Counted from the stretch's first letter, positions 17,262 through 34,139 are shown. The stretch: 37,347 bases of DNA from Planctomycetales bacterium (GCA_027451885.1 DAIDHX010000061.1:1-37347); one strand, 5' to 3'. Numbers and translations are program-made. The notes: generated from the sequence alone by a model not told the origin.

Positions 17262-17687
17262 ATGGCGAAAGTGATGACCGCGAAAGTCAAGCTCCAATGG
17301 CCGGGCGGGCAGGCGACACCCGCGCCTCCGGTCGGCCCCGCGCTCGGTCAGCACGGCGTGAACATCGGCCAGTTCGTGACCCAGTTCAACGAGCGCACCA
17401 AGGAGATGAAGGGAACGACCATCCCGGTCGAGATCACCATCTACTCCGACCGCTCGTTCGAGTTCATCACCAAGAGCCCCCCCGCGGCCGTGCTGCTCAA
17501 GCAGGCGGCGGGCATCGCCGCCGGCGCAGCCGAACCGCACAAGACCAAGGTCGGCACCGTGACCGCCGATCAGGTCCGCAAGATCGCCGAGACCAAGTTC
17601 GCGGATCTGAACGCCCGTGACGTCGAGCACGCGTGCCGGATCATCGCCGGTACCGCGCGGAGCATGGGAGTGGAAATCAAGGGCTAG
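17262..17687 (+). CDS. rplK: 50S ribosomal protein uL11
   Basis: 141 residues, the standard length. The N-terminal domain has the Pro-rich block ([18 protein letters not shown]) and the C-terminal rRNA-binding domain ends [20 protein letters not shown]. It forms the GTPase-associated stalk base and is the target of stringent-response sensing. A G-rich sequence lies before the ATG. Confidence 0.98.
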   Translation: MAKVMTAKVKLQWPGGQATPAPPVGPALGQHGVNIGQFVTQFNERTKEMKGTTIPVEITIYSDRSFEFITKSPPAAVLLKQAAGIAAGAAEPHKTKVGTVTADQVRKIAETKFADLNARDVEHACRIIAGTARSMGVEIKG

Positions 17688-17833
17688 CGCCCTCGGCCGG
17701 CTTGCCCCCCCGCATGGGTTCGGGCATGCCCCGGCGCGGTTGAGCTGGAAAGATGGAGACTCGCGCGACCGCCCGCGAATTCTCCTGGACGCCTTCGAGC
17801 ATGGCGGCAGCCCTGTTTCACAGGAGCGCGAGA

Positions 17834-18511
17834 ATGCAGCACTCGAAACGCTACCGAGCGTTACGCGAGAAGATCAGGACGGCTGACCCGGTCCCGCTGG
17901 CCGAGGCCGTGCGGATCTTGAAGCAGTTCAACACGACCAAGTTCAACCAGACGGTCGAGGTTTCGACCCACCTCGGCATCGATCCCAAGCAGACGGATCA
18001 GAACGTGCGCGGGTCGGTGGCCCTGCCGCACGGCATCGGCAAGACGGTCCGCGTGGCCGTTTTCGCCCAGGGAGAAAACGCCGAGAAGGCCCGCGCGGCC
18101 GGCGCGGATCTGGTCGGCGCGGACGACCTGGCCCAGCAGGTCAAGGCGGGGCAGATGGATTTCGACGTGGCCCTCGCCACGCCCGACATCATGGGGCTCG
18201 TGGGTCCGCTCGGCCGCGTGCTCGGCCCCCGCGGGCTCATGCCCTCGCCCCGCGCGGGCACCGTGGCGGTCGACATCGCCTCCGCCGTGCGCGAGTTCAA
18301 GGCCGGCAAGATCGAATTCCGCAACGACAAGGGGGGCAACGTCGCCGTGGCGGTGGGCAAGCTCTCCTTCTCCGAGCAGCAACTTGCCGAGAACATCGCC
18401 GCGTTCCTCACCTACCTGCGCGGGATCAAACCCGCCACGGCCAAGGGAACGTACATCCGCTCGATCACAATTTCGGCCACCATGAGCCCGGGCGTTCCGG
18501 TCTCGGCCTAG
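17834..18511 (+). CDS. rplA: 50S ribosomal protein uL1
   Basis: 225 residues from the ATG at 17834, with AGGAG 8 nt upstream. The frame extends to 17753, but homologues begin near MQHSKRYRAL. The conserved block MGLVGPLGRVLGPRGLMPSPRAGTV is split across the body in the usual place. L1 binds 23S rRNA at the E-site stalk and can repress the rplK-rplA operon by binding its leader in other bacteria; no leader mimic was identified here. Confidence 0.97.
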   Translation: MQHSKRYRALREKIRTADPVPLAEAVRILKQFNTTKFNQTVEVSTHLGIDPKQTDQNVRGSVALPHGIGKTVRVAVFAQGENAEKARAAGADLVGADDLAQQVKAGQMDFDVALATPDIMGLVGPLGRVLGPRGLMPSPRAGTVAVDIASAVREFKAGKIEFRNDKGGNVAVAVGKLSFSEQQLAENIAAFLTYLRGIKPATAKGTYIRSITISATMSPGVPVSA

Positions 18512-18575
18512 TTCTTCGATCGCCGCTCCAGGGCGGCTGGATCCCAATTACAAGGCCGGATACCCGGAGAACTCC

Positions 18576-19112
18576 ATGAGTAAATATGTCAAAGAATTGA
18601 TGATGGACCAGTTGCGGTCGGATCTCGACGGCAGCCGGTCGGTGCTCATCGTCGATCTGAAGGATCTGGACGCGATCGGCGAGTACCAGCTCAGGCGCGA
18701 CCTGCGCAAGAAGTCGATCCGGCTGCGGGTGCTGAAGAACTCGCTGGCGCGGCGGGTTTTCGCCGAGATGGGGCTCGAGGGGCTGTCGCAGTTTCTCGAG
18801 GGTCCGTCGGCGATCGCCTGGGGCGGCGAAGGGGTCGCCGAGCTCGCCAAGGAGGTCTCGAACCAGGTCAAGACTCTCAAGAAGCCGGTGATCAAGGGGG
18901 GCGCGGTCGACGGCATGGTCGTCGGGCCGCAGCAGGTCGAGGAGATCACCAAGCTGCCGAGCCGGGAGGCGCTCATCGCCGAGGTGCTCGCGCTTGTGCT
19001 TGGCCCCGCGCGGCAGGTGCTTTCCCTGCTGTCGTCGCCGGCCACGACGCTCATCGGCCAGCTTGAAGCCCGGGGCAAGGCCGACGGGGAGGAGGCTGCT
19101 CCATCGACATGA
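18576..19112 (+). CDS. rplJ: 50S ribosomal protein uL10
   Basis: 178 residues with GGAG upstream of the ATG. The N-terminal rRNA-binding domain ([35 protein letters not shown]) and the C-terminal helix that binds L7/L12 dimers ([20 protein letters not shown]) are both present. It anchors the stalk. Confidence 0.97.
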   Translation: MSKYVKELMMDQLRSDLDGSRSVLIVDLKDLDAIGEYQLRRDLRKKSIRLRVLKNSLARRVFAEMGLEGLSQFLEGPSAIAWGGEGVAELAKEVSNQVKTLKKPVIKGGAVDGMVVGPQQVEEITKLPSREALIAEVLALVLGPARQVLSLLSSPATTLIGQLEARGKADGEEAAPST

Positions 19113-19287
19113 CTCCCTCGCGTGCGGCTCGATCGCGCGGCGGATGGACCGAACGGGTCCCGGCCGCCCCGACAGGCTGCGAACCACGCTAACGACAGGC
19201 TCGCCGGCAGCGGCGCGGCCGCAGACACGACCGGAACACAGGTTATTACCCGAACTTCATCGTTTCGAAGAAAGGAACGCATCGATC

Positions 19288-19689
19288 ATGTCGACGGAAA
19301 CCGCCTTCGCGGAAGGCATCAAGACCCTGGGCGACTCGCTGGTGAACATGAAGGTCCTCGAAGTGCTTCAGCTCACGAAGTACCTCAAGGAAGCGTACGG
19401 GCTCGAGGCGGCGGCCGTGGCCGTTGCCGGCCCCGCCCCCGCCGCGGGAGGCGCAGCAGCCGAGGCCGCGCCCCCCAAGACCGAGTTCGACGTTGTGCTT
19501 GAAGAGATCGGACCCAACAAGGTGCAGGTCATCAAGGTGGTCCGCGCGGTCACGTCGCTCGGCCTCAAGGAAGCCAAGGACCTGGTCGAGGCCGCTCCCA
19601 AGGAGGTCAAGGCCGGCATTTCCAAGGACGACGCCGAGAAGCTCAAGAAGGAGCTCGAAGAGGCCGGCGCCAAGGCCAAGATCAAGTAA
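19288..19689 (+). CDS. rplL: 50S ribosomal protein bL12 (L7/L12)
   Basis: 133 residues from the ATG at 19288; the in-frame extension upstream to 18994 overlaps rplJ and is not coding. It has the N-terminal dimerisation domain, an Ala/Pro-rich hinge ([15 protein letters not shown]) and a C-terminal domain ([22 protein letters not shown]...[10 protein letters not shown]...[16 protein letters not shown]) that contacts translation factors. Confidence 0.98.
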   Translation: MSTETAFAEGIKTLGDSLVNMKVLEVLQLTKYLKEAYGLEAAAVAVAGPAPAAGGAAAEAAPPKTEFDVVLEEIGPNKVQVIKVVRAVTSLGLKEAKDLVEAAPKEVKAGISKDDAEKLKKELEEAGAKAKIK

Positions 19690-19706
19690 GTTTGGCTCGA
19701 TTTCCA

Positions 19707-19738
19707 CCGCGGACCGGTCCTCGAAGACCGGTCGGCGG
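19707..19738 (+). promoter_or_regulatory. Long hairpin in the rplL-rpoB gap
   Basis: GACCGGTC-CTCGAA-GACCGGTC (19712-19733) is a perfect 8-bp stem. It extends outward by CCGC/GCGG with one G-G mismatch to about 12 paired bases. It lies 22 nt after rplL with no T-tract. In E. coli this gap holds an attenuator and an RNase III site, so a similar processing or attenuation role is possible by analogy. Confidence 0.5.
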
Positions 19739-19988
19739 TTGGCGGTTCGAGCCTGCGATGGCCGGTCCTTCCTGGGTCCGGCCGATCGCGTTGTGACAGG
19801 GAGCGCGCCACGGCCTGCGGGCAGGCGCGGGAGCGGCAGGTCGCACACCATGGTGCAGCGCCGGCCTCCCAGGATCGACCGGCCGACTCCATGGCGCAGC
19901 AAGCGCCATGGCGCGGGCCCCGCCCCGGCCCACACCGTCCGCCCTGCCGGTACGCGGATTCCCAGCACCCAACGAGGAGCGCGAACCC

Positions 19989-23702
<3,714 letters not shown>

Positions 23703-23716
23703 CGCCAACCCCAAAC

Positions 23717-23743
23717 CTCCGCCGCCAGGCCCAGGCGGCGGAG
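23717..23743 (+). terminator. Perfect hairpin just after rpoB
   Basis: CTCCGCCGCC-AGGCCCA-GGCGGCGGAG is a perfect 10-bp GC stem starting 14 nt past the rpoB stop. No T-tract follows directly, though a T6 run occurs about 45 nt later. Confidence 0.4.
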
Positions 23744-23834
23744 CAAGCGGCAGAGGCTCGAAATCAGCCTCGCCCGCCCTTGTCAAGAGAGCATTCTGGT
23801 TTTTTGCTTGGTTTTCATTCAAGGATCGCGTACC

Positions 23835-24011
23835 ATGGACAAGATGAGCCGGATTCCGAGTTTGCGAACGCGCGCGATGCGTGAATGCGGCAGCGATCCG
23901 GCTCGTTTGCGCGCAGTCGATCTCATCCATGATCGCGATCAGGGAGGGCGCGAAGTGGACCAGGCTGCATATTCTGGGGCAACTCGAACCGCGACCATCA
24001 CCCGGGCCTAA
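23835..24011 (+). CDS. Candidate small ORF between rpoB and rpoC
   Basis: A 58-residue frame beginning [19 protein letters not shown], basic and hydrophilic, with no recognised domain. It has an AAGGA 9 nt before the ATG. Its TAA stop lies in the loop of the terminator hairpin at 23989-24043. Third-position GC is lower than in the neighbouring genes, which argues against an old, strongly expressed gene. It could be a real small protein, a leader peptide for rpoC or a chance frame. Confidence 0.3.
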   Translation: MDKMSRIPSLRTRAMRECGSDPARLRAVDLIHDRDQGGREVDQAAYSGATRTATITRA

Positions 24012-24043
24012 ACCTCCCGGAGACTGGCATCGCGGCTTTTTTT
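23989..24043 (+). terminator. Intrinsic terminator between rpoB and rpoC
   Basis: A nested hairpin: CCGCGA / TCGCGG outside, CCA / TGG next, a symmetric 4-nt internal loop, CCGGG / CCCGG inside with a 9-nt loop, then C and a run of seven T (24037-24043). It is oriented for plus-strand transcription, 193 bp before the rpoC start. A classical terminator inside the rpoBC unit implies read-through control or a separate rpoC promoter downstream, though no good promoter is visible in 24044-24220. Confidence 0.65.
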
Positions 24044-24053
24044 GTTATGCAGT

Positions 24054-24220
24054 GGAGCCGGCTCGGGGCTCCCAGACGCAGATGATGAGCAGCGAACAGC
24101 CTTGCGAGCGAACGCCGTCGACGGCCCAATCGCAACGCAGGATCAATCAATCAGGGCCGGCCGTTTGAAGGCCGCGGAATCAGCCTCCCACCACCCCGCT
24201 AGGGCACGTGCCGATCGTGC
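24054..24220 (+). other. Hairpin-rich rpoC leader
   Basis: Past the terminator the leader holds GGAGCC-GGCTCGG-GGCTCC (24054-24072) and GGCACG-TGCCGAT-CGTGCC (about 24203-24221), the last ending right at the GAGGAG of rpoC, which could affect ribosome access. No convincing -35/-10 pair was found. Confidence 0.35.
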
Positions 24221-24235
24221 CGAGGAGTGTGTCTC

Positions 24236-28495
<4,260 letters not shown>

Positions 28496-28522
28496 TCCTT
28501 CCCAGTCCTGCCGGCTCCCCAC

Positions 28523-28559
28523 GGGCCTCCGCTCGAGGATCTCCCCGAGCGCGAGGCCC
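28523..28559 (+). terminator. Hairpin downstream of rpoC
   Basis: GGGCCTCCGCTCG pairs with CGAGCG-C-GAGGCCC (13 bp, one bulged C) around a 10-nt loop, 27 nt past the rpoC stop. No T-tract. It is likely the 3' end of the operon. Confidence 0.5.
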
Positions 28560-28579
28560 GATTCATACCTACCGCCCTC

Positions 28580-28613
28580 CCGCGCGCGAAGACTCCAAAG
28601 CGCGCGAAACCCC
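28580..28613 (-). terminator. Hairpin downstream of the glycoside hydrolase gene
   Basis: GCGCGC ... GCGCGC arms around a purine-rich loop lie about 45 nt past the stop of the minus-strand gene at 28654. It may end that transcript; weak because there is no T-tract. Confidence 0.3.
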
Positions 28614-28653
28614 GGGCGGGTCACCCCCCCTCCCCGCCCGAACGTTCCCTGGC

Positions 28654-31389
28654 TCACCGCGACCGCAGCAGATACCAGTGCGTTCCCTTCGGGGTCGGCA
28701 ACTCGAACCGAATCGTGTCGCCCGTGCGCTCCACCGCAACGTGCTCGACCGCCATGTGAGTCCGCGACAACGAGACAAGCTCGAGATCCTTCACGCTCGA
28801 CCGGAGCGAAATCTGGCAATACACAGGCTCGGAAAGATACCGTGCCCCCACCTTGGGGGCCGGCTTGGGGTCAGGAATTGCACGCGCGATCGCCGTGACC
28901 AGAATGAACCGCGATTCCGCCAGCGGCTTATCATCAATACTTGTCAGCGCAAGCGCGGCTTTCTTTGTTTTGCAGGTAAAGGAAGCGTCGTGCGTGGCCA
29001 GGGTTTCGCCGCCGATCCAGCCGCTCACAGCCTGCGTTTTGGGCGTGTCGATCGTCTGGATTCCCTTGGTCCAGTTACGCGTGAGCTCCCCCGTGTCGGA
29101 ACGGACAAAGTCCTGATCCCTGGGGATGAAATCGCGATCCAGGTCCGAGACGACGATGGCGTCTTTCTCAGGTAAGATCGGCTTGAGCCAGGGGAGCTCG
29201 GGGGTCGGCGGAATGCCGATGGTCAGTCGGCTCTGTTCCGAAAGCGTACGAACCGTGGTCGAGGTTTGCGGTGTGATTGCGCGACCAAAGAACGTCCTGG
29301 AATCCAGCATGAGGCAGTAGGTCTTCTTCGCCTCCGCCACGTGATTCTTGCGATACATGAGCGCAGCGGCCGGCATGAGCCCGGTGAGCGCAGGGTCATA
29401 ATAGGTTGACCACTTCTCGGTGGCGTTGCCGCGATTGAAGTTCCCCTGCGAGTACGCGAAAATCATCGGGGCATCCCAGCCCTGAAATGCCGCCTGGCTG
29501 GCGATCCAGAGCGGACCAACAAATCGATCATCCGTGGGGAATTCGATATTCCACTCCGTGATCGAGAGCGGCCGGTTGGAGACCTGCCCCATGGCGATCC
29601 AGTCAGCGAACGTCCCCTCATGATGGGGGTTATGCGACAGCTCTTCGGCCTTGCCGTAAGTATGGACGTCGATCCATTCGCCGTCCGTCAAGGGTGCAAG
29701 GCAATAGAGCGGGTCCTCGCCCCAACTGCTGGTGGTCACCAGCGGCGTCGAAACGCCCTGGCGCCGCAGGTCGCCGATCAACGACTGATTGAAAAGATGC
29801 TCTGATTCCGCCAGGTAAAGCTTGGAAGGGCCAGGCTCCCACGTCTTGTACACCTCACCAGGCGTCAGCCCATGCTCTTGCGCAAAACGCTTGTAGCCCT
29901 GCGTCCAGACCGCGCTGTGGTAAAGAAACTTGTAATTGGGAAGCATCAGATTACCGTTATGCTGCATCAGGTCGTTCTCGTTCGTCAGCAAAAGCCCAAC
30001 GAGCGCAGGATCATCGCGGTAAGCGAGCTTGGTGTACCGGTTCACATGGGAAAGATACTGTTCCTGAAACTCCTTCATGAGGTCCTGGATCTGCGTGTTG
30101 TAATAGCAGAATGCCTTGAGTAAACCCTTCTTCTTCTGAAGGTCCTCCGCGCCTTCGGTGACACGATCAGCGGGTGTGATGGTGCGTAAGACTTCGAAGT
30201 CAAGCCAGACGTAGATACCCTCGTCCTTCAGGCATTTGATCCACCAGTCGAGCGTGTCGAGCGCTTTAGGATCGAGCTTGCGGGTGGTCGGGGACCTCAT
30301 CCCAAAGACATTGGGGTGCACCCACTCCGTATCGTGGTGGTGAATCCGCATCAGGTTGTAGCCGAGCCGAGCCATGCGCTTGGCCTGAATCGAGATCTCG
30401 TTGCGTGGGACGGCGAAAATGGCAAAAGCAGCGATGTTGCTGCCCCAGAATCGCGCAACGGTACCATCCTCGAAGACCATCCGATTCCCGTCCGCGTGGA
30501 TCCGGCCATGCTTGCCAGCCGGCCGATCGTCGCGGTTCAGGAAGCTCAGATCGACGGGCGAATCCTCGTCGTCGAGTGCATGATGAAACCAGTTCGCGGC
30601 TCTGGCGGGCTCGTAACGCTCCGAGGGATCCAGCTTGCGGGTTCCACCCTCGGGAAGCTCGAGCGTGATGTGATAGGTCCGCGAACCGGCCGCAAGCTGA
30701 TCCGAGATCAAGAAGGTCCGGACCGTGTTTTTCTGGTTTCGTTCGAAGTAGACCTTGGCCGCCCCCTCCGCAACGCGAAACGAGATCGCTTGACCCGGGC
30801 CCACGGGCCAGGTCCAGCCTCGGTTCTCCGGCAAGAGCTGGGGATCAGGCGCTCGTCCGCTGAAGGCCGGTGAGTCGAGCTTGAAATCCCACTGCCAGCC
30901 GCCGCCCACGACCTCAGGGAGCGAGTCGCTCGCCATCAGGTTGAGCTCGAGCTCGAGCTGATTCGTCGCGGGCGTACGAGCCGCGCCCGTGAACGTCACC
31001 TTGAAGTCGCGCACGCCTCCGCTGAGGGACCAAAGCCCGTTCCCTTCAGGCTTCAGATCCAGTTTCGAACCCGCGTATGTCGCGAATTTTGCTCCGAAGA
31101 AATGCATCTGGGTGGATGCAACAATCGTTCCCTTGTAGAGCAGAAACATCCGGCCCTGGGGGGTGATCTGCATGCTCCAGTCTGAACCGTCGGTCCTGGC
31201 CAGAGTTTGCGAGGCACTGGCCCCGCCCGCCGCTGATTGCGCGGGTGGTGTCGATTCCGAGGCGCGGCTGCCCTCCGCGCCTGGCTTGGCCCCTGCCCGC
31301 TTGAGCGCGGGTCTTGTGGCCGCGACCAGAACGCAGATCGCCAGCACCATGCCGATCAGAATCACCCCGGTTCGACGCTTGAGCATCAT
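28654..31389 (-). CDS. Secreted clan-A-type glycoside hydrolase (cellulase-like)
   Basis: 911 residues. An N-terminal signal or anchor (RRTGVILIGMVLAICVLVAATR) is followed by a Ser/Ala/Gly-rich linker and a beta-rich domain (about 65-310). A TIM-barrel region (about 310-720) starts FWGSNIAAFAIF and RMARLGYNLMRIHHHD. The acid/base Glu is probably E471 (LLLTNENDL) and the nucleophile E612 (LSITEWNIEFP), the pattern of GH5/GH-A enzymes. A C-terminal beta-rich part follows. It probably hydrolyses a polysaccharide outside the cytoplasm; the substrate cannot be told. GAGG lies about 9 nt before the ATG. The upstream neighbour on the same strand is a glycosyltransferase, 179 bp away. Confidence 0.75.
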   Translation of the reverse strand: MMLKRRTGVILIGMVLAICVLVAATRPALKRAGAKPGAEGSRASESTPPAQSAAGGASASQTLARTDGSDWSMQITPQGRMFLLYKGTIVASTQMHFFGAKFATYAGSKLDLKPEGNGLWSLSGGVRDFKVTFTGAARTPATNQLELELNLMASDSLPEVVGGGWQWDFKLDSPAFSGRAPDPQLLPENRGWTWPVGPGQAISFRVAEGAAKVYFERNQKNTVRTFLISDQLAAGSRTYHITLELPEGGTRKLDPSERYEPARAANWFHHALDDEDSPVDLSFLNRDDRPAGKHGRIHADGNRMVFEDGTVARFWGSNIAAFAIFAVPRNEISIQAKRMARLGYNLMRIHHHDTEWVHPNVFGMRSPTTRKLDPKALDTLDWWIKCLKDEGIYVWLDFEVLRTITPADRVTEGAEDLQKKKGLLKAFCYYNTQIQDLMKEFQEQYLSHVNRYTKLAYRDDPALVGLLLTNENDLMQHNGNLMLPNYKFLYHSAVWTQGYKRFAQEHGLTPGEVYKTWEPGPSKLYLAESEHLFNQSLIGDLRRQGVSTPLVTTSSWGEDPLYCLAPLTDGEWIDVHTYGKAEELSHNPHHEGTFADWIAMGQVSNRPLSITEWNIEFPTDDRFVGPLWIASQAAFQGWDAPMIFAYSQGNFNRGNATEKWSTYYDPALTGLMPAAALMYRKNHVAEAKKTYCLMLDSRTFFGRAITPQTSTTVRTLSEQSRLTIGIPPTPELPWLKPILPEKDAIVVSDLDRDFIPRDQDFVRSDTGELTRNWTKGIQTIDTPKTQAVSGWIGGETLATHDASFTCKTKKAALALTSIDDKPLAESRFILVTAIARAIPDPKPAPKVGARYLSEPVYCQISLRSSVKDLELVSLSRTHMAVEHVAVERTGDTIRFELPTPKGTHWYLLRSR

Positions 31390-31568
31390 GGGAAATGGCC
31401 TCGAGTCGAATGCAATCGCCAGGCGCGCTTGAGATTCTCTTCATGCATCCGATCATAGGGCAGGATTGCTCGTCAAGCGTGTGGCAACGGCCCGCGGCGC
31501 GCGCAGGCCCAGCCGCTGGCAACCGCGCTCGAATCTCCGAGAGAATTCGCTGCGCGCGCCAGATGCCT

Positions 31569-32705
31569 TCAAACTTGATCGCCGTCGCGAACGAGCGCAC
31601 GCACCAGCAGATCGTTCGAGCTCGCCCAGCGATAGTGCCCGGCGATCATCTTCCCCAGGGCGCACCTGCGCGCGCGTTCCGCCGAGTCATCCAGCAGGCG
31701 GCGGATCGCCTGGGTGATCTGCTCCCCATTCTCAGGGTTGAAATACCAGCCGGCGTCGCCCCCGATCTCCGGAAGCGCGCTTGAGTCCGCAAGCGCAACA
31801 GGCACGCCCTGCGCCATCGCCTCGACCGCGGGGATGCCAAAACTCTCGCACAGCGAGGGAAAAACCAGGGCCTCCGCACAGGCGTAAATCGCTCGCAAGG
31901 CAACGCCCTGGCGATACCCTGGCAGCCGCACTACCACGCGCGGACCAAGCTTCGCCGCCGCCTCGCGAATCGGCAACGACGCGTCCTCGCTCCCCGCGCC
32001 CACCAGCACAAGCGCAAGCGCGCCACGAGCAAACTCCGCCAGATTCCCCACCGCCTCGATCAGCCGAACCAGATTCTTCCGCGGCTGAAAACTCGCCACC
32101 GAAAGCAAGTACGGCATACCCTCCGGCAACCCCAGATCGGCGTGAACCTGCTCACGCTCGTGCGCCGCGGCAGGCTCAAAAAACAGGTCATCCGCCCCGT
32201 TCGGCACATACGAAACACGGCCACGCGCAAACGGAAACGCATCCAGAAGACGCTGCGTGTTGAAATGAGAGACCGACAATATGCGATCCGCCTCGGCCAG
32301 CACCTTCCCCAGAAGCTCACGCCGCCGCGGCGGCTCAAACCGCAACGTCTGCAGCACATCGTGGCTGGTCACCGCCTTGCGCCCAGAACGGCTCACCAGC
32401 CCAAACTCGGCCGGGCAATAGACCCAGTCAACCTCCCCCGTCCACCAGTCGAGCGGCGGCCAGGGCTTGATCCGCCACCACCGCAGAATGTCACGCGTAC
32501 GCAGCGGCAGCTCCCTGCGCGCAAGACCCTCCAGCGTCTCCCAGTACGCCAGGCCGTCAGGATGCGTGATCCGACCCGAGATCACCTGAAGCTCGATCTC
32601 AGGCCGCCGCGCAAGCCCCGCAAGCTGCGCCAGCGCATGCCGGGTCACCCCCGTCGGCTCGCGGCACGCGTCCATGTCATAAAAGTACGCGATCCGACAC
32701 GCCAC
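31569..32705 (-). CDS. GT4-family glycosyltransferase
   Basis: 378 residues from the GTG at 32705, which has GGAGG 10 nt upstream; the frame also opens at a TTG at 32732. It is a GT-B fold with the usual GT4 blocks: PTGVTRHALAQL near the N-terminus, VTSHDVL, ADRILSVSHFNTQRL, VPNGADDLFF, SVASFQPRKNLVRLIEA, VRLPGYRQGVALRAIYACAEALVFPSLCESFGIPAVEAMAQGVPV (given in pieces) and the EX7E motif (E287, E295). It transfers a sugar from a nucleotide donor to a glycan or lipid acceptor in the cytoplasm; donor and acceptor are unknown. It has its own promoter at 32766-32794 and may be cotranscribed with the downstream hydrolase. Confidence 0.9.
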   Translation of the reverse strand: MACRIAYFYDMDACREPTGVTRHALAQLAGLARRPEIELQVISGRITHPDGLAYWETLEGLARRELPLRTRDILRWWRIKPWPPLDWWTGEVDWVYCPAEFGLVSRSGRKAVTSHDVLQTLRFEPPRRRELLGKVLAEADRILSVSHFNTQRLLDAFPFARGRVSYVPNGADDLFFEPAAAHEREQVHADLGLPEGMPYLLSVASFQPRKNLVRLIEAVGNLAEFARGALALVLVGAGSEDASLPIREAAAKLGPRVVVRLPGYRQGVALRAIYACAEALVFPSLCESFGIPAVEAMAQGVPVALADSSALPEIGGDAGWYFNPENGEQITQAIRRLLDDSAERARRCALGKMIAGHYRWASSNDLLVRALVRDGDQV

Positions 32706-32765
32706 GCGAACCACACCCTCCGCTCGCTCCAACCCGCACCAGAACCCATACCCTCATGGCTCGAG

Positions 32766-32794
32766 ATCCTAGGTGAGCTCCCAGACACTGTCAA
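32766..32794 (-). promoter_or_regulatory. Strong sigma-70-type promoter for the glycosyltransferase
   Basis: On the minus strand TTGACA (32789-32794), exactly 17 bp, TAGGAT (32766-32771), about 60 bp before the start codon. Confidence 0.65.
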
Positions 32795-32954
32795 TCGGGC
32801 GAGTCCAGCACTTCCTCACACCAACCTGGCCAAAGTCATCCAGCCTGATGGCTTGCGATCCAGGGCACGTTTGTTGCAAGATAGATGTGCGCGGTAATTC
32901 CCCAGACCACGAACCCCGGATGTTCCCGAGCAGCACAGCTCGAGAGGGGGAAAA

Positions 32955-33695
32955 ATGCAGCCTGGTCGCTCGGACCATCGACCGCTCGAGCCCTCTCGCC
33001 GTGTGGTCGACCAGGCACCTGGACGGCACGCCATCCGCGACCAGGAAATGCTCTGGGCGGACTTCATCGCCCTGGCAAACGGTGTCGTCGATAGCGTGGC
33101 CAAGAGCGTCCTGGCGCTTTGCGAAGGACGGGCAGACGCGGAGGCTGAGGTCAAATCATTCGAGCTCGAGAGTGATCGCGAGGAAGAGCGCATCGAGCGC
33201 CAGTGCATGCGCGTGCTCGCCCTGTTCGAGCCGGTTGCTTCCGACCTGCGGCGGCTGGCGACAATCCTCAAGGTCAGCCGCGACTGGGAGCGCATCGCCG
33301 ATCTCGCGGCCCGCATCGCCCGCCGAGCCGCAAAGCTGGCCAGCTCCGGCGATCGCGCAGCCGTCCCCGAACGCCTCAAACTCCTCGCCCACGCTGTCCT
33401 CGAGCACGTCACCCTCACACGCGACGCCCTGGTCGCTCGCGATGCCGCCCGTGCCCGCGCTGTCCTCGAGGGCGAAGCCTCCATCGACCGAATGCACCGC
33501 CGCGTACGCAAAGAAATCAAGGAATCGCTCCGCCCCAATCCGGAGACGATCGATCTCTGGCTCCAGATGCTCAGCACCGCCCGAAACCTCGAGCGCGTCG
33601 CCGACCATGCCGCCGATATCGCACGCACCGTGGTCTATCTCGAAGAAGGGATCATGATGCCGCATGATCCCAGCCTGTCCTCCATCTCCGACTGA
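32955..33695 (+). CDS. phoU: PhoU-like phosphate regulator
   Basis: 246 residues, two repeated three-helix bundles typical of PhoU. The first bundle (about 35-125) holds ESDREEERIERQCMRVLALF and LRRLATILKVSRDWERIADLA. The second (about 130-230) holds ASIDRMHRRVRKEIKESL and LQMLSTARNLERVADHAADIARTVVYL. The E/DxxxD metal-site pattern appears in both. The first 28 residues, basic and unlike usual PhoU starts, may not be translated, although GAGAGGGGG stands just before the ATG at 32955. PhoU restrains PhoR/Pst signalling in other bacteria. No pst or phoBR gene is nearby, so this copy stands alone. Confidence 0.85.
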   Translation: MQPGRSDHRPLEPSRRVVDQAPGRHAIRDQEMLWADFIALANGVVDSVAKSVLALCEGRADAEAEVKSFELESDREEERIERQCMRVLALFEPVASDLRRLATILKVSRDWERIADLAARIARRAAKLASSGDRAAVPERLKLLAHAVLEHVTLTRDALVARDAARARAVLEGEASIDRMHRRVRKEIKESLRPNPETIDLWLQMLSTARNLERVADHAADIARTVVYLEEGIMMPHDPSLSSISD

Positions 33696-33707
33696 TTTCC
33701 CGCCCAC

Positions 33708-34139
33708 TCACAGGCCAGGATCAACCGTTTCCCTGCCCCTTCGCCCACGCCCAGGCACGCGCGGAGGCGCAAACACAAACGCCGCGACCACCGCCACGCC
33801 AAAGAGCACATATCCAAGCGTGAACACCCATCGCTCGGCGTTGAAGAAAAACAACTTGTGCATCCAGTAGGCCACGAAGTCACCCGTGTAGCCGGCCTGC
33901 CCTGCCTCAAGCCGGAGCCGTTTTTCCAGGATCGTCAGCGGGCACGGAATCTCCGTGACCGACTCCAGCACAACCAGGCCGATCGCCGCCAGGTGCACAA
34001 ATCGAAACACCGGGTTTCTCACCCAGCGCCAGCGTAGCGCGACACCAATCAAGATCGCCGCGAGCCCCAGCACGACGAACACGACGTACATCACGTGCAA
34101 AATCACAACAAGGTTCGCGAGCGCGCGAGCCCAGGGCAT
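33708..34139 (-). CDS. DUF2784 membrane protein
   Basis: 143 residues from the ATG at 34139, with CAGGAT 7-8 nt upstream; the frame reads on into galK but that part is not coding. Three or four transmembrane helices: LANLVVILHVMYVVFVVLGLA, FVHLAAIGLVVLESV, and TLGYVLFGVAVVAAFVF. The conserved DUF2784 centre is ESVTEIPCPLTILEKRLR, followed by EAGQAGYTGDFVAYWMHKLFF. Function unknown. It starts 31 bp after galK on the same strand and is probably cotranscribed. Confidence 0.85.
   Translation of the reverse strand: MPWARALANLVVILHVMYVVFVVLGLAAILIGVALRWRWVRNPVFRFVHLAAIGLVVLESVTEIPCPLTILEKRLRLEAGQAGYTGDFVAYWMHKLFFFNAERWVFTLGYVLFGVAVVAAFVFAPPRVPGRGRRGRETVDPGL

Noticed and set aside
31440-31500. TTGACG followed by TATGAT on the minus strand, upstream of the glycoside hydrolase gene
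   Set aside because: The spacer is only 13 bp, too short for a sigma-70 promoter.
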